The position numbers and the translations under genes are program-made. A DNA stretch of 64,000 bases from Aggregatibacter actinomycetemcomitans (GTDB taxonomy: Bacteria; Pseudomonadota; Gammaproteobacteria; Enterobacterales; Pasteurellaceae). Under the pieces are notes generated by a model that searched no databases, was not told the origin of the DNA, and saw nothing but the letters and a program-made list of their open reading frames with translations. The stretch spans positions 46,328 through 110,327 of the forward strand of contig NZ_NRDF01000002.1 in NCBI RefSeq assembly GCF_003130205.1. Reading direction: 5' to 3'. Positions 20,053 to 30,421 of this stretch are shown here, piece after piece (position 1 is the first letter of the stretch; each line of letters begins with the position of its first letter).

Positions 20053-20577
20053 ATGCAAAAGGTAAAGCTACCCCTAACTGTTGATCCGGTAAAAGACGCG
20101 CAACGAAGATTGGATTATCAGGGTTATTACTCCGTTAATCAATTAAGCCGCCTTGCCGAATCAGTCAGTAAAGTGCTCAGCGATGCACAGGTTACATTAT
20201 CGTTCTTTATTGATCCGCAAAAATTAGTTGTCATGAAAGGCCATTCCTGCGTTGATGTCGAGTTGACTTGTCAACGTTGTGGTGAGCCGTTTACACAAAC
20301 TGTTGATTGTGAATTTTGCTACAGCCCGATAGCTAATTTGGATCAAATTGATGTATTGCCGGAAATCTATGAGCCAATTGAATTCAATGAATTCGGTGAA
20401 ATAGATTTACTCGGTACGATTGAAGACGAACTTATTTTAAGTCTGCCGATTGTACCAATGCATTCATCTGAACACTGTGAAGTGTCCGTGGCGGAACAGG
20501 TTTTTGGCGAATTGCCGCAAGAACCGGCGAAAAAACCGAACCCGTTCGCTGTATTAGCTAATTTAAAGCAAAAATAA
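20053..20577 (+). CDS. yceD: YceD/DUF177 family protein
   Basis: This 174-residue protein is of the DUF177 family encoded just upstream of rpmF in most bacteria. The central [18 protein letters not shown] (near residue 75) holds the CxxC-type pair typical of the family, and acidic segments follow. The family has been linked to 23S rRNA accumulation or processing. It is 16 bases before rpmF and is probably co-transcribed with rpmF and plsX. Confidence 0.93.
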   Translation: MQKVKLPLTVDPVKDAQRRLDYQGYYSVNQLSRLAESVSKVLSDAQVTLSFFIDPQKLVVMKGHSCVDVELTCQRCGEPFTQTVDCEFCYSPIANLDQIDVLPEIYEPIEFNEFGEIDLLGTIEDELILSLPIVPMHSSEHCEVSVAEQVFGELPQEPAKKPNPFAVLANLKQK

Positions 20578-20593
20578 TTTAGGAGTATAGCCA

Positions 20594-20764
20594 ATGGCTG
20601 TTCAACAAAATAAAAAATCCCGTTCACGTCGTGATATGCGTCGTTCTCACGATGCCTTAACCACAGCTGCAGTCTCTGTTGATAAAGCAAGTGGTGAAAC
20701 TCATTTGCGTCACCATGTAACCGCTGACGGTTACTATCGTGGTCGTAAAGTGATTAACAAGTAA
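20594..20764 (+). CDS. rpmF: 50S ribosomal protein L32
   Basis: This 56-residue basic protein starts [20 protein letters not shown] and ends [11 protein letters not shown], matching L32 of gamma-proteobacteria along its whole length. AGGAG lies 9 bases before ATG 20594. The yceD-rpmF-plsX order links ribosome synthesis to phospholipid synthesis in one transcript. Confidence 0.98.
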
Positions 20765-20790
20765 TTATCCATTACAACAAAGGTAATCAC

Positions 20791-21810
20791 TTGAGTCGTC
20801 TAACCCTTGCGTTAGATGCGATGGGCGGGGACATAGGTCCCCGTATTACTATCCCTGCATCCATTTTAGCCTTGGAACGTGATCCAGATCTTTTCCTTGT
20901 ATTATTTGGCGATCGCCAACAAATTCTTCCGCTTTTATCTGCTGCTTCAAACACTGTTCGCCAACGTTGCGATATCGTTCATTGCGCCCGCGTGATTGAT
21001 AACCGTCAGGGAATTTCTTATGCGCTACGTCACAGTAAAGATACTTCAATGCGTTTAGCGATTGAAGCGGTACAAAAAGGCACTGCACAGGCTTGTGTCA
21101 GCGCCGGCGATACCGCCTCATTAATGGGTCTGTCAAAAATTTTATTACAGCCCCTTGAAGGCATTCATCGCCCCGCGCTCATCTCCACGATTCCGACCAT
21201 CACCGGCGGACGTACCATCATGCTTGATTTGGGCGCTAATCTGGAATGTGACGCGGAAAACCTATACCAGTTTGCGCTGATGGGGGCTATTTTTGCCGAG
21301 AATACGCTGGATTTGGTTTACCCCCGCATTGCGTTGTTGAATATTGGTATTGAAGCGGTGAAAGGGTATAAGTCGCTGCGTGATGCCGCCGATTTACTGC
21401 AAAAAGACACCGCACTTAATTATGTGGGGTTCATTGAGGGCAATTTCCTGTTAAACGGTATGGCAGATGTGATTGTCAGTGACGGTTTTGCCGGTAATGT
21501 CGCCTTAAAAACCCTGGAGGGAGCGGCGAAGAATGTGATTTCCTTACTGAAAAGTGAGAAGAAAAATAGTATATTAAACACGGTTTTCGGTTGTTTAATT
21601 CGGTCTTTATTCAAAGACAGATACCAACGATTAAAAAAAATCAACCCCGATCAATATAATGGCGCGTCCTTGATTGGTTTGACTTCCGTGGTCGTAAAAA
21701 GTCACGGCAGCGCAAATCAAGACGCTTTTGCCAATGCCATTGCCGATGCAGCGTTACAAGCCCGTCGTCAAATTCCGCAGAAAATTTTAGCGGGATTAAA
21801 TAAGAATTAA
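20791..21810 (+). CDS. plsX: phosphate acyltransferase
   Basis: PlsX (339 residues) converts acyl-ACP to acyl-phosphate for glycerol-3-phosphate acylation. It starts with TTG at 20791, giving (M)[17 protein letters not shown], the invariant N-terminus of the family. Other family segments are [14 protein letters not shown] near residue 105, [15 protein letters not shown] near residue 148 and [19 protein letters not shown] near residue 230. It lies 26 bases after rpmF. It is a peripheral membrane enzyme. Confidence 0.97.
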   Translation: MSRLTLALDAMGGDIGPRITIPASILALERDPDLFLVLFGDRQQILPLLSAASNTVRQRCDIVHCARVIDNRQGISYALRHSKDTSMRLAIEAVQKGTAQACVSAGDTASLMGLSKILLQPLEGIHRPALISTIPTITGGRTIMLDLGANLECDAENLYQFALMGAIFAENTLDLVYPRIALLNIGIEAVKGYKSLRDAADLLQKDTALNYVGFIEGNFLLNGMADVIVSDGFAGNVALKTLEGAAKNVISLLKSEKKNSILNTVFGCLIRSLFKDRYQRLKKINPDQYNGASLIGLTSVVVKSHGSANQDAFANAIADAALQARRQIPQKILAGLNKN

Positions 21811-21821
21811 ATATCATAGAT

Positions 21822-21844
21822 TAGTGAGTTCCCTCACTATTTTT
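21822..21844 (+). terminator. hairpin between plsX and fabH
   Basis: A 7-base stem (TAGTGAG / CTCACTA) with a 4-base loop is followed by T5. It lies 11 bases after plsX and 13 bases before fabH. Its position inside a conserved operon suggests partial termination, not a full stop. Confidence 0.6.
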
Positions 21845-21856
21845 AATGAGATGACT

Positions 21857-22807
21857 ATGTTTAGCAAAATTTTATCTACCGGTAGTTATTTACCAAAAAA
21901 TATCCGCACCAATGCTGATTTAGAAAAAATGGTAGATACTTCAGATGAATGGATTGTGACCCGTTCCGGTATTCGTGAACGTCGCATTGCCGATCCGAAT
22001 GAAACCGTATCAACCATGGGCTTTGAAGCAGCGAAAAAAGCCATTGAAGCCGCAAATATTGACCCGCAGGAAATCGATCTTGTGTTGGTCGCCACAACCA
22101 GCAATTCTCATGCTTATCCGAGCGCCGCTTGTCAGATTCAGGGAATGCTGGAGATTGATGATTCCATTTCCTTCGACATTGCCGCCGCTTGCACCGGATT
22201 CGTGTATGCCTTGGGCGTTGCGGATCAATTTATTCGCACCGGTAAAGTAAAAAATGCGTTGGTGGTCGGCTCCGATTTAAACTCCCGTAAATTAGATGAA
22301 ACGGATCGTAGCACGGTGGTGTTATTCGGTGATGGTGCCGGCGCAGTGATTTTGCAGGCTTCCGAACAAGAAGGCATTATTTCCACCCATTTGCACGCCT
22401 CTGCGGACAAGCACGCCGCCTTGGTGCTTCCGCAACCGGAACGCGGCGAAGCCAAATCAGGCTACATTGAAATGCAGGGCAACGAAACCTTTAAACTTGC
22501 CGTTCGCGAGCTTTCCAATGTGGTGGAAGAAACCCTCGCCGCCAATAATTTAGATAAAAAAGATATTGATTGGTTAGTGCCTCACCAGGCAAATTTACGC
22601 ATTATCACGGCGACGGCGAAAAAACTGGAAATGGATATGTCGCAAGTGGTGGTGACGCTGGATCGTTATGCCAATAACAGTGCGGCGACGGTGCCGGTGG
22701 CGCTGGATGAAGCGGTACGCGACGGACGTATTCAGCGCGGGCAGCTGCTCCTGCTGGAAGCCTTCGGCGGTGGTTGGACTTGGGGATCCGCCCTGGTTAG
22801 GTTTTAA
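21857..22807 (+). CDS. fabH: 3-oxoacyl-ACP synthase III
   Basis: FabH (316 residues from ATG 21857) condenses acetyl-CoA with malonyl-ACP to start fatty-acid elongation. Catalytic residues are visible: Cys in [12 protein letters not shown] (near residue 112), His in VPHQANLRI (near 244) and Asn in [11 protein letters not shown] (near 274). I chose ATG 21857 because [13 protein letters not shown] aligns with other FabH N-termini; ATG 21851 and a GTG at 21824 would add residues overlapping the intergenic hairpin. Confidence 0.96.
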   Translation: MFSKILSTGSYLPKNIRTNADLEKMVDTSDEWIVTRSGIRERRIADPNETVSTMGFEAAKKAIEAANIDPQEIDLVLVATTSNSHAYPSAACQIQGMLEIDDSISFDIAAACTGFVYALGVADQFIRTGKVKNALVVGSDLNSRKLDETDRSTVVLFGDGAGAVILQASEQEGIISTHLHASADKHAALVLPQPERGEAKSGYIEMQGNETFKLAVRELSNVVEETLAANNLDKKDIDWLVPHQANLRIITATAKKLEMDMSQVVVTLDRYANNSAATVPVALDEAVRDGRIQRGQLLLLEAFGGGWTWGSALVRF

Positions 22808-22911
22808 TAATGAAGATTTAATGAATTTTATGACCGCACTTTTTAGGCATTGATGCTGATTGCGCTTAAAGTGCGGTCGGTTTTTCTCACATTTTTAAGT
22901 AGGAAAAAAGT

Positions 22912-23850
22912 ATGAAAAAATTTGCAATGGTTTTCCCGGGACAAGGCTCACAAGCCGTGGGGATGCTTGCCGAATTGGCGGCGGAATATCCAGTGGTGCA
23001 GGATACTTTTAAACAGGCATCCGAGGCATTGGGCTATGATTTATGGCAATTGGTGCAACAAGGTCCGGCAGAAGAGTTGAATAAAACCCGGCAAACCCAG
23101 CCTGCGCTTTTAGCCGCGTCCGTGGCGATTTATCGCGTGTGGCAGGAAAAATATCCGCAATTAAAACCGGAAGTCATGGCGGGTCATAGCTTGGGCGAAT
23201 ATTCCGCGTTAGTATGTGCCGGTGTATTGGATTTCCAAGATGCGGTCAAATTGGTGGAATTGCGCGGTAAACTTATGCAACAGGCCGTACCGGAAGGTAC
23301 CGGCGCCATGTATGCCATTATCGGGTTGGATAACGAAGCGATTATTAATGCCTGCAAACAGGCGGAACAAGGGGAAGTAGTGTCTGCGGTGAACTTTAAT
23401 TCACCGGGACAAGTGGTTATTGCCGGTGCGAAAGCGGCGGTAGAGCGCGCGGCGGCATTGTGTAAAGAAGCCGGCGCAAAACGCGCGTTACCGTTAGCAG
23501 TGAGTGTGCCTTCCCACTGTGCATTAATGAAACCGGCGGCGGATCAATTATCCGTTTCCCTAGAAAGTATTACCTTAAAAGCACCGAGCATTGCTGTATT
23601 AAATAATGTGGACGTGAAAGAGGAAAACGAGGCGGAAGCCATTCGTCACGCCTTGGCTCGCCAGCTTTATAGCCCGGTGCGTTGGGCGGAAACCGTAGAA
23701 AAAATGGCGCACAACGGCGTGGAAGTTTTAGTGGAAATTGGTCCGGGCAAAGTCTTAAATGGGTTAACCAAACGCATTGTGGATTCACTGCAAGCAGTTT
23801 CGGTGAACGATGTGAAATCCCTCGATTCAATTGAAGAATTATTCGCATAA
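22912..23850 (+). CDS. fabD: malonyl-CoA:ACP transacylase
   Basis: FabD (312 residues) moves malonyl from CoA to ACP. The nucleophile serine is in AGHSLGEYSALV near residue 92, the catalytic histidine in VPSHCALM near residue 201, and FPGQGSQAVGML at the N-terminus is the oxyanion region. The 104-base gap after fabH contains an inverted pair of uptake signals (22832-22878), which may attenuate the operon. fabG follows after 24 bases. Confidence 0.97.
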   Translation: MKKFAMVFPGQGSQAVGMLAELAAEYPVVQDTFKQASEALGYDLWQLVQQGPAEELNKTRQTQPALLAASVAIYRVWQEKYPQLKPEVMAGHSLGEYSALVCAGVLDFQDAVKLVELRGKLMQQAVPEGTGAMYAIIGLDNEAIINACKQAEQGEVVSAVNFNSPGQVVIAGAKAAVERAAALCKEAGAKRALPLAVSVPSHCALMKPAADQLSVSLESITLKAPSIAVLNNVDVKEENEAEAIRHALARQLYSPVRWAETVEKMAHNGVEVLVEIGPGKVLNGLTKRIVDSLQAVSVNDVKSLDSIEELFA

Positions 23851-23874
23851 TAATGAGTAAAAAGGAGTAAAACT

Positions 23875-24603
23875 ATGCAGGGTAAAATTGCATTAGTGAC
23901 AGGTGCAACGCGCGGTATCGGTCGTGCGGTGGCAGAAGAGTTGGCATCGAAAGGTGCTTTCGTTATCGGCACGGCAACTTCCGAAAAAGGCGCCGAAAGC
24001 ATTTCCGCCTATTTGGCTGAAAAAGGCAAAGGATTGGTATTAAACGTTGCCGATCAAGCGTCTATCGAAGGCGTATTGGAGCGCATCAAAAAAGAATTCG
24101 GCGACATTGATATTTTAGTCAACAACGCCGGGATTACCCGTGACAATCTGTTAATGCGCATGAAAGATGAAGAATGGTTCGACATTTTACAAACCAATTT
24201 AAGCTCCGTTTATCATCTTTCTAAAGCGCTGTTACGCAGCATGATGAAAAAACGTTTCGGACGTATCATCAACATCGGTTCCGTTGTGGGTTCCTCCGGT
24301 AATCCGGGGCAAAGTAACTACTGCGCGGCAAAAGCCGGTTTAGTCGGTTTTAGTAAAGCCTTGGCGAAAGAAGTAGCCTCCCGCGGGATTACCGTAAACG
24401 TTGTGGCACCAGGCTTTATCGCCACGGACATGACTGAAGTCTTAAGCGAAGAATTAAAAAACAACCTGCTGACCCAAATCCCGGCAGGGTGTTTGGGCGA
24501 ACCGAAAGACATTGCTAAAGCCGTGGCATTTTTAGCCTCCGACGATGCGGCATACATTAACGGCATAACGTTGCACGTTAATGGCGGCATGTACATGAGC
24601 TAG
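23875..24603 (+). CDS. fabG: 3-oxoacyl-ACP reductase
   Basis: FabG (242 residues) is a short-chain dehydrogenase that reduces 3-oxoacyl-ACP with NADPH. TGATRGIGRAVAEEL (residues 9-23) binds the cofactor, NNAGITRDNLL lies near residue 84, and the serine of INIGSVVGSSGNPGQ and the Tyr-x3-Lys in SNYCAAKAGLV (near residue 150) are catalytic. A AAGGAG site precedes the start. Confidence 0.97.
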   Translation: MQGKIALVTGATRGIGRAVAEELASKGAFVIGTATSEKGAESISAYLAEKGKGLVLNVADQASIEGVLERIKKEFGDIDILVNNAGITRDNLLMRMKDEEWFDILQTNLSSVYHLSKALLRSMMKKRFGRIINIGSVVGSSGNPGQSNYCAAKAGLVGFSKALAKEVASRGITVNVVAPGFIATDMTEVLSEELKNNLLTQIPAGCLGEPKDIAKAVAFLASDDAAYINGITLHVNGGMYMS

Positions 24604-24781
24604 GCGGTATTTGGCGAAAGGTTACGTGCGGTAAATAGGATATAAAGCAATAGCCAAACGTTCGGCTTAGTGTTAAAATCGCCTCCGCAATGTAACTTGG
24701 TTAGGTCGTTCAAGGGTTCGTGAAAGACGTAACTATTTTTTTCACTGTATGTCTTTATGAAAATTCAATGTTTCTTGAGGT

Positions 24782-24810
24782 TTGACCTCTCGTCAAAAAT
24801 GTTGTAAATT
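24782..24810 (+). promoter_or_regulatory. candidate sigma-70 promoter for acpP
   Basis: TTGACC (24782-24787) and TAAATT (24805-24810) are separated by 17 bases, 67 bases before the acpP start. acpP is one of the most abundant products, so a separate promoter inside the 273-base gap after fabG is expected. Start-site mapping is not available. Confidence 0.6.
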
Positions 24811-24876
24811 TTCGATAAGTACATACACTACTTAACTTATCGCAATGAGCGAAAACTTAAACATAGGAAGAAACAA

Positions 24877-25107
24877 ATGAGCATTGAAGAACGCGTAAAA
24901 AAAATCATCGTTGAACAATTAGGCGTGAAAGAAGAAGATGTAAAACCTGAAGCGTCTTTCGTTGAAGATTTAGGTGCGGATTCTTTAGATACGGTTGAAT
25001 TGGTAATGGCTTTAGAAGAAGAATTCGATATCGAAATTCCGGATGAAGAAGCTGAAAAAATCACAACAGTTCAATCAGCGATTGATTACGTTCAAAACAA
25101 TCAATAA
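24877..25107 (+). CDS. acpP: acyl carrier protein
   Basis: ACP is a small (76 residues), very acidic protein that carries acyl chains on phosphopantetheine. The attachment serine is in the [18 protein letters not shown] segment near residue 37. A AGGAAGAAAC ribosome-binding region precedes ATG 24877. It has its own likely promoter upstream and a strong terminator downstream. Confidence 0.98.
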   Translation: MSIEERVKKIIVEQLGVKEEDVKPEASFVEDLGADSLDTVELVMALEEEFDIEIPDEEAEKITTVQSAIDYVQNNQ

Positions 25108-25117
25108 TTGATTTGCT

Positions 25118-25153
25118 AATTTAGGCGGTTTTTTATAACCGCCTAAATTTTTT
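25118..25153 (+). terminator. strong terminator of the fab operon after acpP
   Basis: A perfect 13-base stem (AATTTAGGCGGTT / AACCGCCTAAATT) with a 6-base loop ends in a run of T. It lies 10 bases after the acpP stop. Confidence 0.93.
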
Positions 25154-25343
25154 CCGGTGATTCTTGCATTCCCGCCGTAAAAAACACATCTAAAACCGAC
25201 CGCACTTTCTGTGTTTTGCTTATTGAAATTTTCCCTGAAAGCAGTAGACTAGCGCACAATTTTTTAGCCCTGTATACAGCCTAAAAAATCTCTTCTCTTC
25301 TAACTTTAAATGTTACCCGTGAGTAACAGAAGGACAATTCAAA

Positions 25344-26566
25344 ATGACAACAAACGTAAATAGCTATGGCTGGAAAGCCTTGCTGGGTTCCGCCGTGGGC
25401 TATGCCATGGACGGTTTCGATCTTCTCATTCTCGGTTTCATGTTAAGTGCCATTTCCGCCGATTTAGGTTTAACCCCGGCACAGGGCGGTTCTTTGGTCA
25501 CCTGGACCTTAGTCGGCGCGGTATTCGGCGGTATCATATTCGGTGCGTTAAGTGACAAATACGGGCGCGTGCGCGTACTTACGTGGACGATCATCCTGTT
25601 CGCCGTGTTCACCGGTTTATGTGCTTTGGCGCAAGGGTATTGGGATTTACTGATTTACCGCGCCATCGCCGCGGCGAATTCGGTATCGGCATGGCATTGG
25701 CGGCGGAAGCCTGGCCGGCCCGCCATCGTGCCAAAGCGGCATCTTATGTGGCGCTCGGCTGGCAAGTCGGCGTGCTGGGGGCGGCATTGCTCACACCGGT
25801 ATTATTACCGCATATCGGCTGGCGCGGAATGTTTGTGGTGGGTATTTTCCCGGCATTTGTCGCCTGGCATTTACGCGCACACTTACATGAATCTGAAATT
25901 TTTGTGCAAAAACAGACCGCACTTTCCGAGCGCAAAGCGGAAAAAAGCGGTTGGTTTTCCAAATTGGAATCGTTCAAATTACTGGTGAAAGATAAAGCCA
26001 CCACCAAAATCAGTTTAGGCGTTGTGGTGCTGACTTCCGTACAAAACTTCGGCTATTACGGCATCATGATTTGGATGCCGAATTTTCTCTCCAAGCAACT
26101 GGGTTTCAGCTTAACGAAATCCGGTGTTTGGACGGCGGTCACCGTATGCGGCATGATGGTGGGGATTTGGATTTTCGGCCGATTGGCGGATCATATTGGA
26201 CGCAAACCGAGTTTTCTGTTATTCCAAGCCGGTGCCGTGGTGAGTATTTTCGCCTATTCCCAATTAACGGACCCGACGGCGATGCTGATTGCCGGCGCGT
26301 TTTTAGGGATGTTCGTGAACGGCATGCTGGGCGGTTATGGCGCCTTAATGGCGGAAGCCTACCCAACCCAAGCCCGTGCCACCGCACAAAATGTGTTGTT
26401 TAACTTAGGTCGCGCCGTGGGCGGATTCGGACCGATTGTGGTCGGTGCGGTCGTCTCCGCGTATTCTTTCCAAACCGCTATTGCCTTGTTAGCGGTGATT
26501 TATGTGATTGATATGCTGGCGACCGTGTTCCTGGTGCCGGAATTAAAGGGCAAGGCGTTAAATTAG
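25344..26566 (+). pseudogene. MFS metabolite:H+ symporter, frameshifted by a short internal deletion
   Basis: The first frame from ATG 25344 encodes transmembrane helices 1-4 of a sugar/aromatic-acid-type MFS carrier (AMDGFDLLILGFMLSA, GALSDKYGRVRVLTW, LLIYRAIA). At about 25672 it passes out of frame. The remainder, from GEFGIGMALAAEAWP (near 25673) to 26566, is in another frame and includes helices 5-12 (FGRLADHIGRKPSF, GYGALMAEAYPTQARATAQN). The family normally reads RAIAGIGLGGEFGIGM here. The present DNA goes from RAIA to GEFG with only two bases in place of about 15, consistent with loss of about 13 bases. An intact protein would have about 411 residues. The N-terminal fragment adds an unrelated tail and stops at 25988. 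The substrate is unknown. Confidence 0.88.
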
Positions 26567-26571
26567 CTGAT

Positions 26572-26614
26572 TAAAGTGCGGTGAAAAAATGATGTGTTTT
26601 TTAACCGCACTTTA
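26572..26614. terminator. inverted uptake-signal pair after the MFS gene
   Basis: TAAAGTGCGGT and ACCGCACTTTA form an 11-base stem with A-rich and T-rich inner flanks. It is one of two consecutive hairpins between the convergent MFS gene and rho. Confidence 0.65.
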
Positions 26615-26630
26615 GACGATAACCTTAAAC

Positions 26631-26667
26631 AAAAAGCCGCTTTTGATGATGTCAAAAGCGGCTTTTT
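26631..26667. terminator. bidirectional terminator between the MFS gene and rho
   Basis: A perfect 16-base stem (arms 26631-26646 and 26652-26667, core AAGCCGCTTTTGA) with a 5-base loop has A5 at one end and T5 at the other. It serves the convergent genes. Confidence 0.93.
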
Positions 26668-26688
26668 CAACCTAAAGTGCGGTGGAAA

Positions 26689-27951
26689 TTACGAACGTTT
26701 CATTATCTCAAAAAACTCTTCGTTGGTTTTTGCCACGGCGAGTTTGTCGATAAGGAATTCCATGGCTTCCACTTCGCCCATTGGGTTAAGGATTTTGCGC
26801 AGGATCCACATTTTTTGTAACTCGTCAGGCGTGGTAAGCAAGTCTTCTTTACGGGTGCCTGAACGGTTGAAATCGATTGCCGGGAACACGCGTTTTTCCG
26901 CGATTTTACGGGAAAGATGCAATTCCATGTTACCGGTGCCTTTAAATTCTTCGAAGATCACTTCGTCCATTTTCGAGCCGGTATCCACCAGCGCGGTGGC
27001 GATAATGGTTAAACTGCCGCCCTCTTCCACGTTACGTGCCGCACCAAAGAAGCGTTTCGGGCGATGTAAGGCGTTGGCGTCCACACCACCGGATAAAATC
27101 TTGCCGGAAGCCGGGGTGACGGTGTTGTAAGCGCGCGCTAAACGGGTGATGGAGTCGAGTAAAATCACTACGTCTTTTTTGTGTTCGACGGAACGTTTGG
27201 CTTTTTCGATAACCATCTCCGCCACTTGAACGTGACGGGTCGCCGGTTCGTCGAAGGTGGATGCGATGACTTCGCCTTTTACGGAACGCTGCATTTCCGT
27301 TACCTCTTCAGGGCGTTCGTCAATCAGCAAGACAATAAGTTCTACATCAGGGTAATTGTGCGTAATGCTTTGTGCGATATTTTGTAACAACATGGTTTTA
27401 CCTGCTTTTGGCGGCGCCACGATCAAACCGCGCTGGCCTTTACCAATCGGGGAGGCCAAATCTAAAATACGGGCGGTTAAATCTTCGGTAGAACCGTTGC
27501 CGCGTTCCATTCTTAAACGTGAGTTGGCGTGTAATGGGGTTAAGTTTTCGAAAAGGATTTTGCTGCGGGAGACTTCCGGTTTGTCGTCGTTGACTTGGTC
27601 AACTTTAAGGAGGGCAAAGTAGCGTTCGCCTTCTTTCGGCGGTCGAATTTTCCCTTCGATTTTGTCCCCGGTCTGCAAATTGAAACGACGAATCTGGCTC
27701 GGGCTGACATAAATATCATCCGGACCGGCTAAATAGGAGCTGTCGTCGGAACGCAGGAAACCGAAACCATCCGGCAAAATTTCCAACACGCCGCCGCCGA
27801 AAATATCTTCCCCACCTTTGGCGTGCTGTTTCAAAATCGCAAAAATAATGTCTTGTTTGCGTAAACGGGCTAAATTTTCCAAACCCATTTGGTCTTCGCC
27901 CAGTTTCACCAGATCGGAAACCGGCATATTTTTAAGTTCTGTAAGATGCAT
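26689..27951 (-). CDS. rho: transcription termination factor Rho
   Basis: Rho (420 residues) is a hexameric RNA helicase. The N-terminal domain (1-47) is [24 protein letters not shown] and the cold-shock RNA-binding domain (48-115) has [20 protein letters not shown]. In the ATPase domain, [11 protein letters not shown] near residue 178 is the P-loop and [15 protein letters not shown] near residue 260 is Walker B and Q-loop region. The length equals that of E. coli Rho within one residue. The 299-base gap to rhlB upstream probably holds its leader. Confidence 0.98.
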   Translation of the reverse strand: MHLTELKNMPVSDLVKLGEDQMGLENLARLRKQDIIFAILKQHAKGGEDIFGGGVLEILPDGFGFLRSDDSSYLAGPDDIYVSPSQIRRFNLQTGDKIEGKIRPPKEGERYFALLKVDQVNDDKPEVSRSKILFENLTPLHANSRLRMERGNGSTEDLTARILDLASPIGKGQRGLIVAPPKAGKTMLLQNIAQSITHNYPDVELIVLLIDERPEEVTEMQRSVKGEVIASTFDEPATRHVQVAEMVIEKAKRSVEHKKDVVILLDSITRLARAYNTVTPASGKILSGGVDANALHRPKRFFGAARNVEEGGSLTIIATALVDTGSKMDEVIFEEFKGTGNMELHLSRKIAEKRVFPAIDFNRSGTRKEDLLTTPDELQKMWILRKILNPMGEVEAMEFLIDKLAVAKTNEEFFEIMKRS

Positions 27952-28250
27952 AGTTTATTTGAAGTTTGTTTAGAGTTGAATGTTTAGAAATAAATGAATG
28001 GGGGTCAATTTGAAATTGGTGCGTAACTTAGCATTAAATTTAGGCCCTGTCTAGCTTTTAACGTTTTTTTTCTGTGTTTGTTTGATCCAACCCCGGATTG
28101 CGGAAAAGTGCGGTGGTTTTTGCGGGCGTTTTTTGGATTCACCTTTAATGTTCGTTTACAAAATTCCCTGAATTAATTGTGTCTAATTTTTGGGGATTTG
28201 CCTTCTTCGTGCTATGCTTAGCGCCAATTTTTTACGATAAATTTGAGACT
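27952..28250. promoter_or_regulatory. divergent rho-rhlB intergenic region
   Basis: This 299-base gap separates rho (minus) from rhlB (plus). It must contain both promoters and the rho leader, which in enterobacteria mediates autoregulation by attenuation. One uptake signal is at about 28105. I could not place promoter boxes with confidence. Confidence 0.5.
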
Positions 28251-29507
28251 ATGCAACAGAATTATTTAAGTTCGGCGCGCTTCGCCGATTTAGCCTTACA
28301 CCCTTTGGTTTTACAGGCGTTAAACGACAAAGGATTTGATTTTTGTACGCCGATTCAGGCGCTTTCGCTGCCTATTACCTTACAAGGCAAAGATGTTGCC
28401 GGGCAGGCACAAACCGGCACCGGAAAAACAATCGCGTTTTTGACCGCACTTTTCCATCATTTATTAACCTACCCGAAACAAACGGAGTCCAATCAACCGC
28501 GCGCTTTGATTCTGGCGCCAACCCGTGAATTGGCGGTGCAAATTGAACATGACGCGCAGATTTTCTTAAAAACAACGAAATTTAACACCGCACTTGCCTA
28601 CGGCGGTGACGGCTATGACAAGCAGCTCAAAGCCATTGAAAACGGCGTGGACGTGCTTATCGGCACCACGGGGCGCGTAATTGATTATGTGAAACAGGGC
28701 GTGATTCGTTTGGATCAGATTCAAACGGTGGTGCTGGACGAAGCGGATCGTATGTTCGATTTGGGCTTTATTCGTGACATTCGCTATTTGTTACGCAAAT
28801 GCCCGCCGGCGCCGCAACGTCTCACCATGTTGTTCTCCGCCACCTTGTCTTACAAAGTACGCGAACTGGCTTTTGAAGATATGAATGACCCGGAATATGT
28901 GGAAATTGAGCCTGAACAAAAAACCGGGCAACAAATTAAAGAAGAATTATTTTACCCGTCCAATCGGGACAAAATGCCGTTGTTGCTGACACTATTGGAA
29001 GAAGAATGGCCGGATCGTTGCATTGTGTTTGCCAACACCAAACATAAATGCGAGGAAATTTGGGGCTATTTGGCGGCGGACGGGCATCGCGTGGGCTTAT
29101 TAACAGGCGATGTGGCGCAGAAAAAACGGCTGTCCTTATTGAAACAATTTACCGACGGCGATTTGGATATTTTAGTGGCGACCGATGTGGCGGCGCGCGG
29201 GCTGCATATTGCGGAAGTGACCCATGTGTTCAATTACGATTTGCCGGACGATCGGGAAGATTATGTACACCGCATCGGGCGTACCGGACGTGCCGGCGAA
29301 AGCGGCATTTCCATCAGCTTCGCCTGCGAGCAATACGCCATGAATTTGCCGGCGATTGAAGAATATATCGGACACAGTATTCCCGTAAGCCAATACGATC
29401 CGAACGCGTTACTACAGGATTTACCGAAGCCTTATCGGTTAAAACGGCAAACCAATTTTAATGCGCAGAATAACAACCGCCGCAAACCGTTTCGCGTAAA
29501 ACGCTAG
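28251..29507 (+). CDS. rhlB: DEAD-box ATP-dependent RNA helicase
   Basis: RhlB (418 residues from ATG 28251) is the helicase partner of the RNase E degradosome. A longer frame from 28179 adds a hydrophobic N-terminus unlike the family and is rejected. Motifs in order: Q motif ([14 protein letters not shown]), [29 protein letters not shown], and [10 protein letters not shown] near residue 340. The C-terminus is basic ([12 protein letters not shown]), as expected for an RNA-binding tail. RhlB is separated from RhlE-type enzymes by the ALHP-type start and its overall length. Confidence 0.93.
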   Translation: MQQNYLSSARFADLALHPLVLQALNDKGFDFCTPIQALSLPITLQGKDVAGQAQTGTGKTIAFLTALFHHLLTYPKQTESNQPRALILAPTRELAVQIEHDAQIFLKTTKFNTALAYGGDGYDKQLKAIENGVDVLIGTTGRVIDYVKQGVIRLDQIQTVVLDEADRMFDLGFIRDIRYLLRKCPPAPQRLTMLFSATLSYKVRELAFEDMNDPEYVEIEPEQKTGQQIKEELFYPSNRDKMPLLLTLLEEEWPDRCIVFANTKHKCEEIWGYLAADGHRVGLLTGDVAQKKRLSLLKQFTDGDLDILVATDVAARGLHIAEVTHVFNYDLPDDREDYVHRIGRTGRAGESGISISFACEQYAMNLPAIEEYIGHSIPVSQYDPNALLQDLPKPYRLKRQTNFNAQNNNRRKPFRVKR

Positions 29508-29573
29508 CCAAAAGATTGGCGTGTATTTTATTCAATGGTAGAATTTGCGCCTTTTGTCAATTGAGGAAAAATA

Positions 29574-29882
29574 ATGTCATTAGTCGATTTCGTAGTGAAT
29601 AAACTGGACGATTTAAAAGCCACCGATATTTTACCGTTAAACGTGAAGGGAAAATCCTCCGTCACCGATACCATGATTCTTTGTACCGGCACCTCTTCCC
29701 GCCATGTGTCTTCTTTGGCGCAAAAATTAATTACCGAATGCAAACTTGCCGGTATCGACGTGTTTGGCGATGAAGGCAAGGAAACCGCCGATTGGGTGGT
29801 AGTGGATTTGGGTGACGCCATCGTACACATTATGCAGGCAGACAGTCGCGAGATGTATCAGCTGGAAAAACTTTGGGCGTAA
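29574..29882 (+). CDS. rsfS: ribosomal silencing factor
   Basis: RsfS (102 residues) binds L14 and blocks subunit joining in starvation. [19 protein letters not shown] near residue 37 and [15 protein letters not shown] near residue 75 are the family signatures. It is the first gene of the rsfS-rlmH-mrdA-mrdB-rlpA-dacA group, with 59 bases to rlmH. Confidence 0.96.
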   Translation: MSLVDFVVNKLDDLKATDILPLNVKGKSSVTDTMILCTGTSSRHVSSLAQKLITECKLAGIDVFGDEGKETADWVVVDLGDAIVHIMQADSREMYQLEKLWA

Positions 29883-29941
29883 ACGCCGAAAAGTGCGGTT
29901 GTTTTTCCCTCTGTTTTTTAGGCGCTGTTGAGGATCGAAAG

Positions 29942-30409
29942 GTGAAAATTCAGTTAATTGCCGTTGGAACCAAAATGCCGGCGTGGGTCACCACGGGCTT
30001 TGAGGAATATCAACGTCGCTTCCCGAAAGAAATGCCTTTTGAACTCGTTGAAATTCCTGCCGGTAAACGGGGCAAAAATGCCGACATCAAACGTATTTTG
30101 GAGCAGGAAGGCAAAGCCATGTTGGCGGCTGCCGGAAAAGGCAAAGTGGTGACGCTGGACATTCCGGGTAAACCCTGGACCACGGAACAGCTGGCACAAC
30201 AATTAGAAGGCTGGAAAAATGACGGGCGCGATGTTTGTTTGCTCATCGGCGGGCCGGAAGGTTTAGCACCGGAATGTAAAGCCGCCGCCGAACAAAGCTG
30301 GTCACTTTCACCGCTTACTTTGCCGCATCCGTTGGTGCGCGTGGTGGTGGCGGAAAGCCTGTATCGCGCCTGGTCGCTCATGACCAATCATCCATATCAT
30401 CGAGAATAA
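29942..30409 (+). CDS. rlmH: 23S rRNA pseudouridine-1915 N3-methyltransferase
   Basis: RlmH (155 residues) is a SPOUT methyltransferase acting on helix 69 of 23S rRNA. It begins with GTG at 29942 ([13 protein letters not shown]), which gives the standard 155-residue length; an ATG 69 bases upstream would add a tail with no homology. [19 protein letters not shown] near residue 102 is the trefoil-knot SAM site, and the ending TNHPYHRE is typical. It lies 12 bases before mrdA. Confidence 0.96.
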   Translation: MKIQLIAVGTKMPAWVTTGFEEYQRRFPKEMPFELVEIPAGKRGKNADIKRILEQEGKAMLAAAGKGKVVTLDIPGKPWTTEQLAQQLEGWKNDGRDVCLLIGGPEGLAPECKAAAEQSWSLSPLTLPHPLVRVVVAESLYRAWSLMTNHPYHRE

Positions 30410-30421
30410 ATCAATAATAAG

